DNA from: Patescibacteria group bacterium UBA2772
GTDB taxonomy: Bacteria; Patescibacteriota; Minisyncoccia; Moranbacterales; DUUL01
Length of the DNA: 64,000 bases
NCBI GenBank assembly: GCA_002352545.1
Contig: DEIO01000009.1
Coordinates: 62,001 to 126,000 of the forward strand
Direction of reading: 5' to 3'
How positions within the stretch are numbered: position 1 is the stretch's first letter; every line of letters starts with the position of its first letter. The notes beneath the pieces are model-generated. The model did no database searches and was not told the origin of the DNA. It worked only from the letters and a program-made list of their open reading frames with translations. Both the position numbers and the translations under genes were made by a program. Shown in pieces: positions 18,391-27,640 of the stretch.

Positions 18391-21300
18391 CTATGAACTA
18401 ACCTCTTGCCAATCAACTGGTTTCCTGCATGACTTAGCACATTCATGCATAGAATTATATGTATCACTCGGACAAGATCCTGAGATAGGAAATGTAATTT
18501 CTGAAAAACATGTCTTTGAATCACTGCACTTCCAACACGTAATAGGAGATGGTGATACGATTACACCACGCTGACCCTCCGCTTCTTTATATTCAGCTAT
18601 TACAGTTATTGGTCCACCATGAAGTTCAGTAAAATCAAGTCCTGTTGCAAGTCCTGTTGCACCAACACTTACAACAGCGCTATTCGCACTATCCCAATCT
18701 GTTGGAAATCCATCGTAACCATTAGTGACATCAATCGCTCCAGAAGTATCGGAACACGAAAATGTTGCATCCGCATTCTGCTTAAAATAAGCTCTTAGCT
18801 GAATTGCATTGCCTATATTGATAATCCTTGCTGGATCTGGACAAACAATCACCTTTGCAACCGTAACAGGAACTGCTGCTGTTACTTCTCCTCCATCATT
18901 TCCACAAACTAATTGATAGATAGTAGAAACTGAAGGCCATAATTCTTCACTACCATTCATATTTTTTCCTCCCACAAAATCACCATTAGAATCAAGTGCA
19001 TAGCAATAAGCAGCATTCTCTGCAGCCCAAGAAAGTATCGTGCTATTTCCAGCAGAAACATCATATTTACTAGCATTAAAGTTAATTGTCACACCAGGAG
19101 GAGAACCTCCTACGACAATATTCAAAGAAGTCGTTCTACTCCCAGCAACATTAGTACAAGTTAGCTCAAAATTAGTAGTAGCAGCGAGTGCTTGTGTTTG
19201 TTCCTGCCCACTTCCAGCAGTTCTAGTACCTGACCAAGTTGTCACCGGTGTACTAACTGCAGAACAAGCGTCAGCATTCGTAGTAGTCCATCGAAGCATT
19301 GTTTTTCCATTTACAGGAACCGCTGTTTGATCTGCCCAAAAACTTATATTTGGCAAACCCAATTCGACGCCACCCTTATTAACAGTAACAATTGATGTCA
19401 TAGAACCAGCTGCATTGCCACAGGTAAGAAACAATTCCTGTTTATCACCCATGAAAATAAAACTATCTGACCCAGCAATTGAATTTTTTGCTCCTGACCA
19501 AATTCCAATTGGATTAGAATTTGCACTGCACCAAGTAGCATCACCAACGTTCCAACTTACTGTATAGGATTCTCCTTCAGTCGCAATGTATTTATCAGAT
19601 GTAAATGTTACTTTTGGAGCTTGTAAGTTTGAAGCACCTACTTTAACCAACCTATCTGTTTGGCTTTTTACACCCTCTGAATTTTCACATTCTATGTAAA
19701 ACCTTGTATCAGCCTTTAAATTTGAAGTTTGCTGTAGACCAGTAGTCGGTCTTAAACCATTCCAAGTTGGTTCAGCTGGAACCGACCATGCTTTACAACT
19801 ATCTGAGTAGTCAGCAAACCATGAGATTGTAGCTGGCGTATTGTAAGCAACAGGCGATGGTGCACTCATTGTAATTGAAGGAGGTGGATCCCCTGCCGTA
19901 ATCACAATTGGTATCCAATCACTGTTACTAGTATAATTCCAGCAACGCAAATAAACAGTAGTTTTATGCTCTGTAAAAGGTCCCACAATATTAGAAGATT
20001 CTTGATCTGCAATAACATATTTACCCTGATCCCAACCTGCTACAGCTGGCCAAGACCATGTTTGACAAATATTGGCATTCTTTCCATTCCAGGTCAATGT
20101 CACACTTGAGTTTTTCTCAATAATAGTATTATCTGCATAAAATTCAACATTAACATCATTTGCTGGACCAACTGTTATCGTCAATGAATCAGAAACAGTT
20201 CCATTAATATTTTCACAACTAATCGAATAAGATGTTGTTGCAGTTAAAAGCCCTGTGCTTTCATCGCCACTAGGAACTGATTTATCCCCATTCCAAGGAC
20301 CAGCAGAAGCCCAACAACGATCTGCATCAACAGCTGTCCAATAAAGAGTTGTTGTCCCACTTTCAAAAAAATCATAATCATCAGCCCAAAAATTCAAAAC
20401 AGGTGGAGCCATTGGAGTCCCAGAAATATTAATAGTAACACTATCAGAATCACTTCCTCCTGGACCCGCACAAGTAATCATATAAGTTTTTGGTAAGAAT
20501 AAATCACCAGTTGCGTGACTGCCATCTACTACAACTTCTCCCACACCCGACAATGAACATACTGTGGCGTTTGAAGTTGTCCATCTAACTGTTGTTCCGG
20601 TACCATATGGCACAGGATTATCATCAGCTGTAATATCAACAACAGGTGGCAAGCCAATAGGAACAACACCAACAGTAATTGATTTAATAGTTGGTCCAGC
20701 AGCATTCCCACATTCTAACTTATAAGTTTTGTTGGCTATCAAATTCCCCGTAAATTCACTACCTGTTGCACCAATAGTGTGAGCCGTTCCATCATAAGTC
20801 AATTTGCACCAATCAGCATGTTGAGAGGTCCAACGAACAACAGTGGCTTCATTATAAGCAACACTTCCATCATCTGAAATTAATGTTGTTGTTGGCGCAA
20901 CAAGTGGATCACCCACTGTCACACTTGCATTCTGAATTGAACTTCCGCCATCACCTGTAGCCTTTAATGTATATGTAGTATCGTCCAATAAATTACCAGT
21001 TGGTTCATTTCCAGCAGGAATAGTTTTATTTCCGCTCCAGTTATTTGAAGCTACAAGTGAATTTGTGTCAGTTGTATTCCAATTCAAATTTGTTCCTGAC
21101 TCATAAGAAACTGAGCCATCGTCTGTCCAAAAATTCAAATTAGGTGGTAAAACAGGATTTGCTCCAACACTTATCAAAATATCATCACTATCATAATCGT
21201 CTCCATAACACCTAACCGTAAAAGTTCTGTTTGCAGTTAGGTTGGAGGATGTGTATGTACCACTTGTGGCTAGATTTCCAGTCCAAGAACCATAATAAAC

Positions 21301-22224
21301 TCTACAGTAATCAGCATTTTCAGACGTCCAATCAATTATAGCTTTTGTATTATATTCAATATTCGCATCAGGAGTTGAAGCATTTGTAACAACAGAGACT
21401 ACAACTTTTGGTGCAACAAAAATATTTACATGTTTTGTAACACTACTCCCCGAACTATTTGAACAAAATAAAGTATACGTAGTATCTGCTACTAAATTTA
21501 GAGTTTCATAGTCTCCGCCATCTTTATCCTTAGCTCCAGACCAATCATTGGATGCTGTACAAAAATCGGCGTTACTGACACTCCAGTGAAGATCTGTCTT
21601 TTCATTCCAATCAATAAAATTATTGTCGGCAAAGAAAATTAATTCTACTTGGAGTGCAGGATTGGAAATACTTATTGTAATAGATTTTTCTATATCACCT
21701 CCTTCTCCTGTACATTTTATTCCAAAAGTTTTTTCAGAAATTAAATTGCCAGTTGACTCAGTACTAGCTAAAGCAGCCGAGCCGGACCAATTTCCATACT
21801 TTTCACAGGAAGTTGCATTAGTAGAAGACCAAACTAAATCAGTTGCTGTATTGTACTCAATTTCGTCACTAACGGCAGAATAATCTAATGTTGGTGGGTC
21901 TGCAACAGTTATATCTGCATTAACTACTGTTGTCTCCAAACCATCAGTACATGTAAGTGTGAAGACTTTATTTCCAGCGCTAAGCGCACCAGTCCCTTCG
22001 GAACCAGAAAGCGCCTTCGAACCGCTCCATTCTCCAGAGGCAACACATGAATTTGCATCTGTAACGGTCCAAGTTAAAGTTGTTGAGGAATTTATTGGAA
22101 TAACCGTTTCAGCAGCCTCAAAAGTAATGTTTGGTGCAGCAAGCACAACATCAAAAGAAAGGATTCCTGAGATAAGTCCAAGGACAGCTCCCCAAACAAC
22201 TGTGGTTTTCTTAAATGACCACAT
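18391..22224 (-). CDS. secreted Ig-repeat protein B, co-linear paralogue, 1277 residues
   Basis: Tandem paralogue of the gene at 14517. It has the same signal peptide start (MWSFKKTT), the same thirteen Ig-like units in the same order, the Big2-like unit and the same cysteine-rich tail (CWKCSDSKTC). Unit five again lacks its cysteines, and the total length is again exactly 1277 residues. This implies duplication of the whole gene rather than independent repeat growth. The copies differ at many positions, so the duplication is not recent or the copies evolve fast. The ATG at 22224 matches the paralogue; an upstream TTG would add only a short tail. The gap between the two genes is 40 nt, consistent with co-transcription. 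Confidence 0.85.
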   Translation of the reverse strand: MWSFKKTTVVWGAVLGLISGILSFDVVLAAPNITFEAAETVIPINSSTTLTWTVTDANSCVASGEWSGSKALSGSEGTGALSAGNKVFTLTCTDGLETTVVNADITVADPPTLDYSAVSDEIEYNTATDLVWSSTNATSCEKYGNWSGSAALASTESTGNLISEKTFGIKCTGEGGDIEKSITISISNPALQVELIFFADNNFIDWNEKTDLHWSVSNADFCTASNDWSGAKDKDGGDYETLNLVADTTYTLFCSNSSGSSVTKHVNIFVAPKVVVSVVTNASTPDANIEYNTKAIIDWTSENADYCRVYYGSWTGNLATSGTYTSSNLTANRTFTVRCYGDDYDSDDILISVGANPVLPPNLNFWTDDGSVSYESGTNLNWNTTDTNSLVASNNWSGNKTIPAGNEPTGNLLDDTTYTLKATGDGGSSIQNASVTVGDPLVAPTTTLISDDGSVAYNEATVVRWTSQHADWCKLTYDGTAHTIGATGSEFTGNLIANKTYKLECGNAAGPTIKSITVGVVPIGLPPVVDITADDNPVPYGTGTTVRWTTSNATVCSLSGVGEVVVDGSHATGDLFLPKTYMITCAGPGGSDSDSVTINISGTPMAPPVLNFWADDYDFFESGTTTLYWTAVDADRCWASAGPWNGDKSVPSGDESTGLLTATTSYSISCENINGTVSDSLTITVGPANDVNVEFYADNTIIEKNSSVTLTWNGKNANICQTWSWPAVAGWDQGKYVIADQESSNIVGPFTEHKTTVYLRCWNYTSNSDWIPIVITAGDPPPSITMSAPSPVAYNTPATISWFADYSDSCKAWSVPAEPTWNGLRPTTGLQQTSNLKADTRFYIECENSEGVKSQTDRLVKVGASNLQAPKVTFTSDKYIATEGESYTVSWNVGDATWCSANSNPIGIWSGAKNSIAGSDSFIFMGDKQELFLTCGNAAGSMTSIVTVNKGGVELGLPNISFWADQTAVPVNGKTMLRWTTTNADACSAVSTPVTTWSGTRTAGSGQEQTQALAATTNFELTCTNVAGSRTTSLNIVVGGSPPGVTINFNASKYDVSAGNSTILSWAAENAAYCYALDSNGDFVGGKNMNGSEELWPSVSTIYQLVCGNDGGEVTAAVPVTVAKVIVCPDPARIINIGNAIQLRAYFKQNADATFSCSDTSGAIDVTNGYDGFPTDWDSANSAVVSVGATGLATGLDFTELHGGPITVIAEYKEAEGQRGVIVSPSPITCWKCSDSKTCFSEITFPISGSCPSDTYNSMHECAKSCRKPVDWQEVSS

Positions 22225-22259
22225 ATTTTTGTTTGTATTAAAGCTTATCAAAAAATAAA

Positions 22260-22763
22260 TTAGTTCCTATTTCTGTAGTTTAGTTCGATTTCAATAGCAG
22301 TAAACTCCTCAACATTTCGAGGATCTTGACCTGCATTGATTCTGACCTGATCACCAGACTTAATGTCATCAAGATTTTCAAAACCTATAAGTTTTGTATT
22401 CTCATCAACTCCAACTTTGAATATCTTTTTCATTGTTGGAACTTCAACAGTTCCCTTAAATTCATCAGGATTCATATTTTTCAAAACCTCAAAATCATCA
22501 ATAACTCCATCAACTTCAAGAATTTTTATTTTAATATTTTTTGGCGTTGTAACAGAACCGATTATACCATTAAAACTTTTTTCATTTTTAGAAAGTTCCA
22601 ACTGATGTTCTTTGACGACATCTCCTCTTTGCTCAGGAGTCAATTCTGTTCCCGAAACCTTACTTCCAGTCACTTTTCCGTCCTTGCTTGCAATAACAGC
22701 AAACAAAACCACGAACATCACAAGGATGATTGCAACAAGTGTAATCAATACTGATTTTTTCAT
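22260..22763 (-). CDS. membrane-anchored small extracytoplasmic protein, function unknown
   Basis: 167 residues: an N-terminal membrane helix (about 5-25, LITLVAIILVMFVVLFAVIA), then a soluble part with repeated beta-strand-like stretches (FNGIIGSVTTPKNIKIKIL, FKVGVDENTKLIGFENL, GDQVRINAG). This resembles the small OB/DUF5666-type domains that coat envelope proteins, but I cannot assign a family firmly. It is 35 nt upstream of Ig protein B in the same direction and behind its own promoter, so it probably leads the three-gene surface operon. Confidence 0.6.
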   Translation of the reverse strand: MKKSVLITLVAIILVMFVVLFAVIASKDGKVTGSKVSGTELTPEQRGDVVKEHQLELSKNEKSFNGIIGSVTTPKNIKIKILEVDGVIDDFEVLKNMNPDEFKGTVEVPTMKKIFKVGVDENTKLIGFENLDDIKSGDQVRINAGQDPRNVEEFTAIEIELNYRNRN

Positions 22764-22800
22764 TTTTTATTTTTTATTTTTTATTTATAAACTTATACTT

Positions 22801-22828
22801 ATTTTACCAGTTATCAACTCTGTGTCAA
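22801..22828 (-). promoter_or_regulatory. promoter for the Ig-repeat operon
   Basis: Minus-strand TTGACA, 16 nt, TAAAAT, about 38 nt before the start at 22763. The placement suggests one unit covering 22763 down to 14517. Confidence 0.6.
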
Positions 22829-22842
22829 ATTACACAAAATAA

Positions 22843-24063
22843 CTAAGTATCTTTAGTAAAAAATATAGCCCTTTTCTCACCCTTTATGATTCCTTTTTTA
22901 TTACCAGGGAAATCATGAATAGCATTCATTAAAATTTTAAAATCATAATGATAATATTTTCCATTTCTAGTTCCTGGATCATTTGTAATAAATCCACTTT
23001 CATCAAATCCAACAATAACAAGGTTATGGTATAACGGACCTAGTCCAGAAAAATTTGGGTTACCCAACACTCTTCCTGCAGTTGGAACAATAACAGGTCC
23101 ACCTTTTGTTAAGTTTTCCAAAATTTTATCTTTAGTAACATTCTCTATAATTCGAAAATTTTTCATTTTATAATATTCATCAGCTATTTTAGACAATTCA
23201 TTCATGTCACTATCCATGTAGTGTCCATTTTTCAATAACTGGTAATCTTTTAACTTTTGAATTTCATTTTCCGCAATTTTAGGAGATAGCTTTTTTTTAT
23301 CAAAATAAAATTTAACCATTATAAGACTCATTTCTTCACAAGCCTCTTCATGTAAATTATCCCAGTTGGCAAAGGGAGCTTGGGAAGAAAAAGGTACTTC
23401 TAGAAGTAATTTAGTAGGTATCGTTATATTTTCATCAACTTTTAAACTACAATCACATTCCTCTTCATCGCCCTCTTTTATATCATCGTCACCTTTAATT
23501 TCCTCAATAAGCTGAATTTTAGGAATATCATTTATTTGGTTTTGTTGATCCAACTCTCTCAAAGCAATCTCCATCATATTTGTCAATAAGAAAAAAATCG
23601 CTAGCAAATTTAATAGAATTGAAATAAGCAAATACTTTCGCCTCTTGGTAAAAAAAGAGAATGCAATTAATTGGAGAAATAAAAGTGCTCCTAGAGAATC
23701 CACTAAAACATCTTCGATGTTTCCATTTCTACCAACAATAAATGTCTGATGAAATTCATCGCTAAGTGCATAAAAAATAGTTAAAACAAAAGCAGAAAGA
23801 AAGATTTTGACATGAAGAATACCACACCCTCTACTTAATAAAATTAACATCAATACCGCTAAAATACCAAACTCGGTTATATGAGCAAATTTTCTAATCA
23901 AATACTCATCCGCTCCACCGACACCAACTGATAAACTACTTTCACTGGAAAAATAAAAGATAACACCCATCCAAACAATAACTGGGAGCCAATGTTTAAA
24001 ACAAAACCATTTCTTAGTTTTTTTTCTTTTTTTCATAACAATATTAAACCTCCTCTTGCTCAT
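22843..24063 (-). CDS. VanZ-like membrane domain fused to a C39-type cysteine peptidase domain
   Basis: 406-residue fusion. Residues about 20-165 form a VanZ-like four-helix domain with the signatures IFYFSSESS, RKFAHITEFGILA and ALSDEFHQTFIVGRNGNIEDVLVDSLGA (in pieces). After an acidic linker, residues about 210-400 form a Peptidase_C39_2 domain. The likely nucleophile is in NLHEEACEEMSLIM, the histidine in GPLYHNLVIVGFDE and the aspartate in FITNDPGTRNGKYYHYD. C39 domains cleave leader peptides or act as papain-like peptidases or peptidoglycan endopeptidases; VanZ domains associate with cell-envelope antibiotic phenotypes. The catalytic side would face outside if VanZ has its usual topology, which is inference. 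The substrate is not visible. Confidence 0.82.
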   Translation of the reverse strand: MSKRRFNIVMKKRKKTKKWFCFKHWLPVIVWMGVIFYFSSESSLSVGVGGADEYLIRKFAHITEFGILAVLMLILLSRGCGILHVKIFLSAFVLTIFYALSDEFHQTFIVGRNGNIEDVLVDSLGALLFLQLIAFSFFTKRRKYLLISILLNLLAIFFLLTNMMEIALRELDQQNQINDIPKIQLIEEIKGDDDIKEGDEEECDCSLKVDENITIPTKLLLEVPFSSQAPFANWDNLHEEACEEMSLIMVKFYFDKKKLSPKIAENEIQKLKDYQLLKNGHYMDSDMNELSKIADEYYKMKNFRIIENVTKDKILENLTKGGPVIVPTAGRVLGNPNFSGLGPLYHNLVIVGFDESGFITNDPGTRNGKYYHYDFKILMNAIHDFPGNKKGIIKGEKRAIFFTKDT

Positions 24064-24180
24064 CTATGATATCTTTCAAAACCCTATGAAAAGCATGAAT
24101 TGGCAACCAAAACCAAAGCATTTTTTCAATAAAAAACTCAAAAAAAACATGAATCCTTACCATTTCGGAAATTTAAAATA

Positions 24181-24879
24181 TTAACTATTTTTCTGTTTCA
24201 TCTCATAAACAACATCCTTTTTTTCAACGACAACCTGCCAACCATTTTTTTCAGCAATCTTCCTAAGGTTCATATTCGGATTAAAGGCAATTGGATTTTC
24301 GACTAATTCAAGAAATTTTGCATCTGACTCAGTATCACCTATCCCAAAAGAATCTCTCAAATTAATTCCATGCTCAGCTATAAATTGTTTTACTACAGCA
24401 CCTTTGTTAATAGTTGGCTCAAAGACTGGTTCCCCTGTATATTTATCATTTTCATCTAAACCATAGACACTACCATAATAAGCATCAAACTTAAATATTT
24501 CAGCATATTCTTTAACAATTTCTGAAGGTGAGCCAGATATAATCAACATTACATGGTCTTTTCTCATTTGCTCAATCATCTTCTTGGCAAAAATATAAAT
24601 TCTTTTAGCATGAAAAGTTGCAACATTTCTAGAAGCTTCTTCAATATCCTCTTTTTTGCAACCCTTTATGTGTTGCTCATATAGCATAACAAGTTTATTC
24701 CTATAAGACTCATATGTTCCTTCATTATTAAGCCAATGCCCATAATATTCTTGTAATTCATCCTTAACCTCTTTTTGGAAGACTCCTGTATAGACAAGCT
24801 CATTTATAAGCTCAAAATGCAAATTTTTTCTAAAAATTGTACCGTCAATATCAAAAATTGCTAACTTTCTTTTTTTCAT
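24181..24879 (-). CDS. HAD-IB family phosphatase, SerB-like
   Basis: 232-residue haloacid dehalogenase hydrolase. Motif I is AIFDIDGTIF with the nucleophile and acid/base aspartates at about residues 10 and 12. Motif II is IISGSP, motif III lies around TINKGAVVKQF, and motif IV is FGIGDTESDAKFLE. The helical cap after motif I is typical of the HAD-IB group, which includes phosphoserine phosphatase and lipid or nucleotide phosphatases. Substrate cannot be told. Ten nucleotides separate it from the SpoU gene downstream. Confidence 0.85.
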   Translation of the reverse strand: MKKRKLAIFDIDGTIFRKNLHFELINELVYTGVFQKEVKDELQEYYGHWLNNEGTYESYRNKLVMLYEQHIKGCKKEDIEEASRNVATFHAKRIYIFAKKMIEQMRKDHVMLIISGSPSEIVKEYAEIFKFDAYYGSVYGLDENDKYTGEPVFEPTINKGAVVKQFIAEHGINLRDSFGIGDTESDAKFLELVENPIAFNPNMNLRKIAEKNGWQVVVEKKDVVYEMKQKNS

Positions 24880-24888
24880 CTGTATAAT

Positions 24889-25377
24889 TTATTTTTTATT
24901 AATTGTGTACATTGCAATACCATAAGAAACAGAAACATTCATAGATTCTTTTCCTCCTAGCATTGGAATTTGCACAATCAAATCAGCATATTTTAAAATA
25001 TTTTCAGATAAACCAGATATTTCATTGCCTAAAATCAAGGCAAAGGGTTTCTTTGGAATAAATTCATTTAAATCAACACTATCTTTTGTCAATTCTAGAG
25101 CAATTATTGTAAATCCTGCCTTTTTTAGAGTTTTCAAAATTTTATACGTATGCCAATTAGCATTCCAGGAAACCATATTTTCAGCCCCTAATGCCGTTTT
25201 TTTAATTGCTCTATTATCTCCTGGATTCGGAGTATAGCCACCTAAAAAAATCTTATCGACACCGAGTGCGTCAGAAGTTCTAAAAATTGAACCGATATTA
25301 TAACAACTTCTAATATTGTGAAGAACAACACACGAATTAATCCCTTTAAAATCTTCCTGAAACCCTTTTTCTTTCAT
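24889..25377 (-). CDS. SpoU/TrmH family RNA 2'-O-methyltransferase
   Basis: 162-residue SPOUT enzyme. It shows the three SpoU motifs: NIGSIFRTSDALGVD, FALILGNEISGLS and IQIPMLGGKESMNVSVS-like (IPMLGGKESMNVSVSYG). These form the knot that binds S-adenosylmethionine and methylates ribose 2'-OH in tRNA or rRNA. The protein lacks the extra N-terminal RNA-binding domain of RlmB, so it is closest to short TrmL/TrmH-like members. The target nucleotide cannot be assigned. Confidence 0.88.
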   Translation of the reverse strand: MKEKGFQEDFKGINSCVVLHNIRSCYNIGSIFRTSDALGVDKIFLGGYTPNPGDNRAIKKTALGAENMVSWNANWHTYKILKTLKKAGFTIIALELTKDSVDLNEFIPKKPFALILGNEISGLSENILKYADLIVQIPMLGGKESMNVSVSYGIAMYTINKK

Positions 25378-25382
25378 CTAAA

Positions 25383-25652
25383 TTATTTCTTTGTTATCTT
25401 CCTTGGCCGTCCTCTTTTTTTAACTACAGGCTTTTTTCCAACAGGATTCTTGTTAAAAGTTCCATTTAATATAGCCTCATCATCTACCGTATTCATTTTA
25501 ATATAGATTGCAACTAAAAGCATGACTGTTGCAACCTGAAGCCATTGAGCTGATGCAAGAAAAATATCCTCAATCTGCCAACCATAAACAGAAACCAAAA
25601 TTGCTATCGCTGCAAAAGTAAAAAATCCATCTGCAAGAATTTTATGATACAT
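25383..25652 (-). CDS. small two-helix membrane protein with basic AT-hook-like tail
   Basis: 89 residues: two hydrophobic segments (about 9-25 and 35-52), then a hydrophilic tail ending PVVKKRGRPRKITKK. The tail contains K-R-G-R-P-R-K, the core of AT-hook minor-groove binding motifs. The gene has one of the few clear SD sequences in this area, GGAGGTG seven bases before the ATG, which supports it as real. It lies between secD and the SpoU gene. Function is unknown; a basic nucleic-acid-binding tail on a membrane protein is suggestive only. Confidence 0.65.
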   Translation of the reverse strand: MYHKILADGFFTFAAIAILVSVYGWQIEDIFLASAQWLQVATVMLLVAIYIKMNTVDDEAILNGTFNKNPVGKKPVVKKRGRPRKITKK

Positions 25653-25694
25653 ATAACACCTCCATTCTATTTTTTTGTTTTTTAGCTAACCTAA

Positions 25695-27440
25695 TTATCT
25701 CTTTTTTTTAGTCTTTTGTCCACAAAGCATAAATGATTTATTTTTATTGAACCAATCAGTAATAGAAGCTCTTAGTAAAACCCTAGTAATTACAATCGCA
25801 GTAAACATTGAAACAAGTACTCCAATTATAAGAGTGATGGCAAATCCTTTAATAAAACCACTCCCGAACATAATTAGAATAATCGAAGTTAATATAGTAG
25901 AAACATTGCCATCTCTAATAGAAGTCCAGGCTCTCTTAAAACCTTCATCCAAAGCAGCTCTTAGATCTCTACCCCTTCTAATCTCTTCTTTCATTCTTTC
26001 AAAAATCAAAATATTTGCATCAACAGCCATACCAACCGAAAGAATAAATCCAGCAATTCCTGAAAGTGTTAATGTTACACCATAAGGAGAAAGAGATGAC
26101 AATTTATATACAGAAACTATTGTAGCTGTATATATAGCCAATGCCAAAACAGCTATAAAACCCGCAAAACGATAGAAAAGTATCATAAAAATACCCACAA
26201 ATGCCAATCCCCACAAACCAGCTTTTAAACTTTTTTCAAGTGAAACTTGCCCGAGAGACGCTTCTACACTTTGCTGACTAATTAAATTTATAGGGACAGG
26301 TAATGCACCTGCATTTAGACTCCTTGAAAGTTCTTTGGCTTCAATCAATTTGAAACTACCACTAATAACAGCTTCTCCATCACGAATCACATCATTAACA
26401 ACAGGAGAACTAATCATAGAGTCATCTAAAAAAATTGCTATTCTCTTTCCCTTATTTTCTTCTGTTAACTCTTTAAATAGTTGTTTACCTTCATCATCAA
26501 ACTGCAATATAACTATGGGCTGGCCAAGTTGTTGATCAAAAGAAACTTGTGATTTCTTTAGTTGTTTACCAGAAAGACCAGTTTGCTCAAACTTAGGTTG
26601 TTGTAGGATCAGTTTTTCTATGTTTTCCCTGTAATCATCAAGATCTTGTGCTGAATATAAAACATGCTTAATCTCAACCTCCTTCTCATCTCCCTCGCCT
26701 CTTTGTCTAAGTTTCTTAATAACATGATACCCAAACTCTGTTTTTATGGTTTCAGGAAAAATTGAATTTTCAGCAAAGTCATCCTTAAAAATTATCTCTT
26801 CGAACGCAGGCACCATTACACCTTTTTTCACAAAATCAAGATTTTCTAATTTTCCAATAGAAGGATCTTCTGGAATATCAACACCCAAAGAATCAAAGTC
26901 TTCTCCATTTAAAGCTTTCTGTAATGTTTCTTTTGCATTCTTTTCTGCTTCTTGATTACTCTTTGCTAATTCTTTTATTTGATTATCTACCATAGCAGTT
27001 TCCTCTTCTGTCAATTCAGATCTTCCAACCTCTTTTTTAAACTCCAGAATAGGAGTTTCCTTAATCAAATTCTTAGCCTCTTCAACATTACTAATTCCAG
27101 CCAACTCAACAATTAAACGATAACTACTTCCGATCTTAGAAGGCTGAATATTTGGTTCAGCAACACCATAGGCATCAACACGCCTTTCTATAACATCCTG
27201 CACACCTCTTAGTGATTCCATTTCTTCACCTTTTTCGATATCCTTCATATCAGCTTCGTAAACAAGATGAACTCCACCTTGTAAATCAAGCCCCATATTT
27301 ATCTCTAATGTCCCAATAGCCTTATCTAACCACCCAATACCTGTTTGTTTTGGACTTGCTATTACTCCAACAATTACAGCAAAAAAAACAACCAGTAACG
27401 GCTTAAACCAACCACTCTTGCTAAATTTTCTTATTTTCAT
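25695..27440 (-). CDS. secD: protein translocase subunit SecD with parvulin-like insertion
   Basis: SecD assists SecYEG-driven export using the proton gradient. The 581-residue protein has an N-terminal helix, the P1 domain start NMGLDLQGGVHLVYEAD, and the SecD membrane block. That block includes GLTLTLSGIAGFILSVGMAVDANILIFERMKEE-type sequence (IAGFILSVGMAVDANILIFE) and AWTSIRDGNVSTILTSIIL. Inserted in P1, about residues 165-262, is a stretch reading like the C-terminal half of a parvulin prolyl isomerase: LENLDFVKKGVMVPAFEE and KTEFGYHVIKKL, followed by EVEIKHVLYS, which resembles a parvulin first strand. secF is not adjacent, which is unusual, and I do not see it in the window. Confidence 0.92.
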   Translation of the reverse strand: MKIRKFSKSGWFKPLLVVFFAVIVGVIASPKQTGIGWLDKAIGTLEINMGLDLQGGVHLVYEADMKDIEKGEEMESLRGVQDVIERRVDAYGVAEPNIQPSKIGSSYRLIVELAGISNVEEAKNLIKETPILEFKKEVGRSELTEEETAMVDNQIKELAKSNQEAEKNAKETLQKALNGEDFDSLGVDIPEDPSIGKLENLDFVKKGVMVPAFEEIIFKDDFAENSIFPETIKTEFGYHVIKKLRQRGEGDEKEVEIKHVLYSAQDLDDYRENIEKLILQQPKFEQTGLSGKQLKKSQVSFDQQLGQPIVILQFDDEGKQLFKELTEENKGKRIAIFLDDSMISSPVVNDVIRDGEAVISGSFKLIEAKELSRSLNAGALPVPINLISQQSVEASLGQVSLEKSLKAGLWGLAFVGIFMILFYRFAGFIAVLALAIYTATIVSVYKLSSLSPYGVTLTLSGIAGFILSVGMAVDANILIFERMKEEIRRGRDLRAALDEGFKRAWTSIRDGNVSTILTSIILIMFGSGFIKGFAITLIIGVLVSMFTAIVITRVLLRASITDWFNKNKSFMLCGQKTKKKR

Positions 27441-27572
27441 ACTTTTAGTTAAACCCTTTTTATAATACCGCTTATTTTAAAATACTAAATAAAACAAATG
27501 TTTTTATTTATCTATATTATAACTTTTATAGTACATTAAACATAGAAAAAATCAACTTTTCAATATCACAAA

Positions 27573-27609
27573 ACAAAAAAGCAACCAGGGTATTAAAACC
27601 CTTGGTTAC
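27573..27609 (-). terminator. intrinsic terminator after rpsP
   Basis: Minus-strand hairpin GTAACCAAGGG / CCCTGGTTGC with one bulged A, followed by six Ts. It ends the leftward nusA-ppaC-tig-clpP-rpsP block before secD. Confidence 0.85.
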
Positions 27610-27640
27610 TTAAATTTATCTCAAAAATTCTCTATTTATT

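Noticed and set aside
14517..22224. Regularly spaced repeats that might suggest a CRISPR-like or satellite array
   Set aside because: The period is about 240-270 nt, fully coding, and the units are Ig-like protein domains with diverged DNA.
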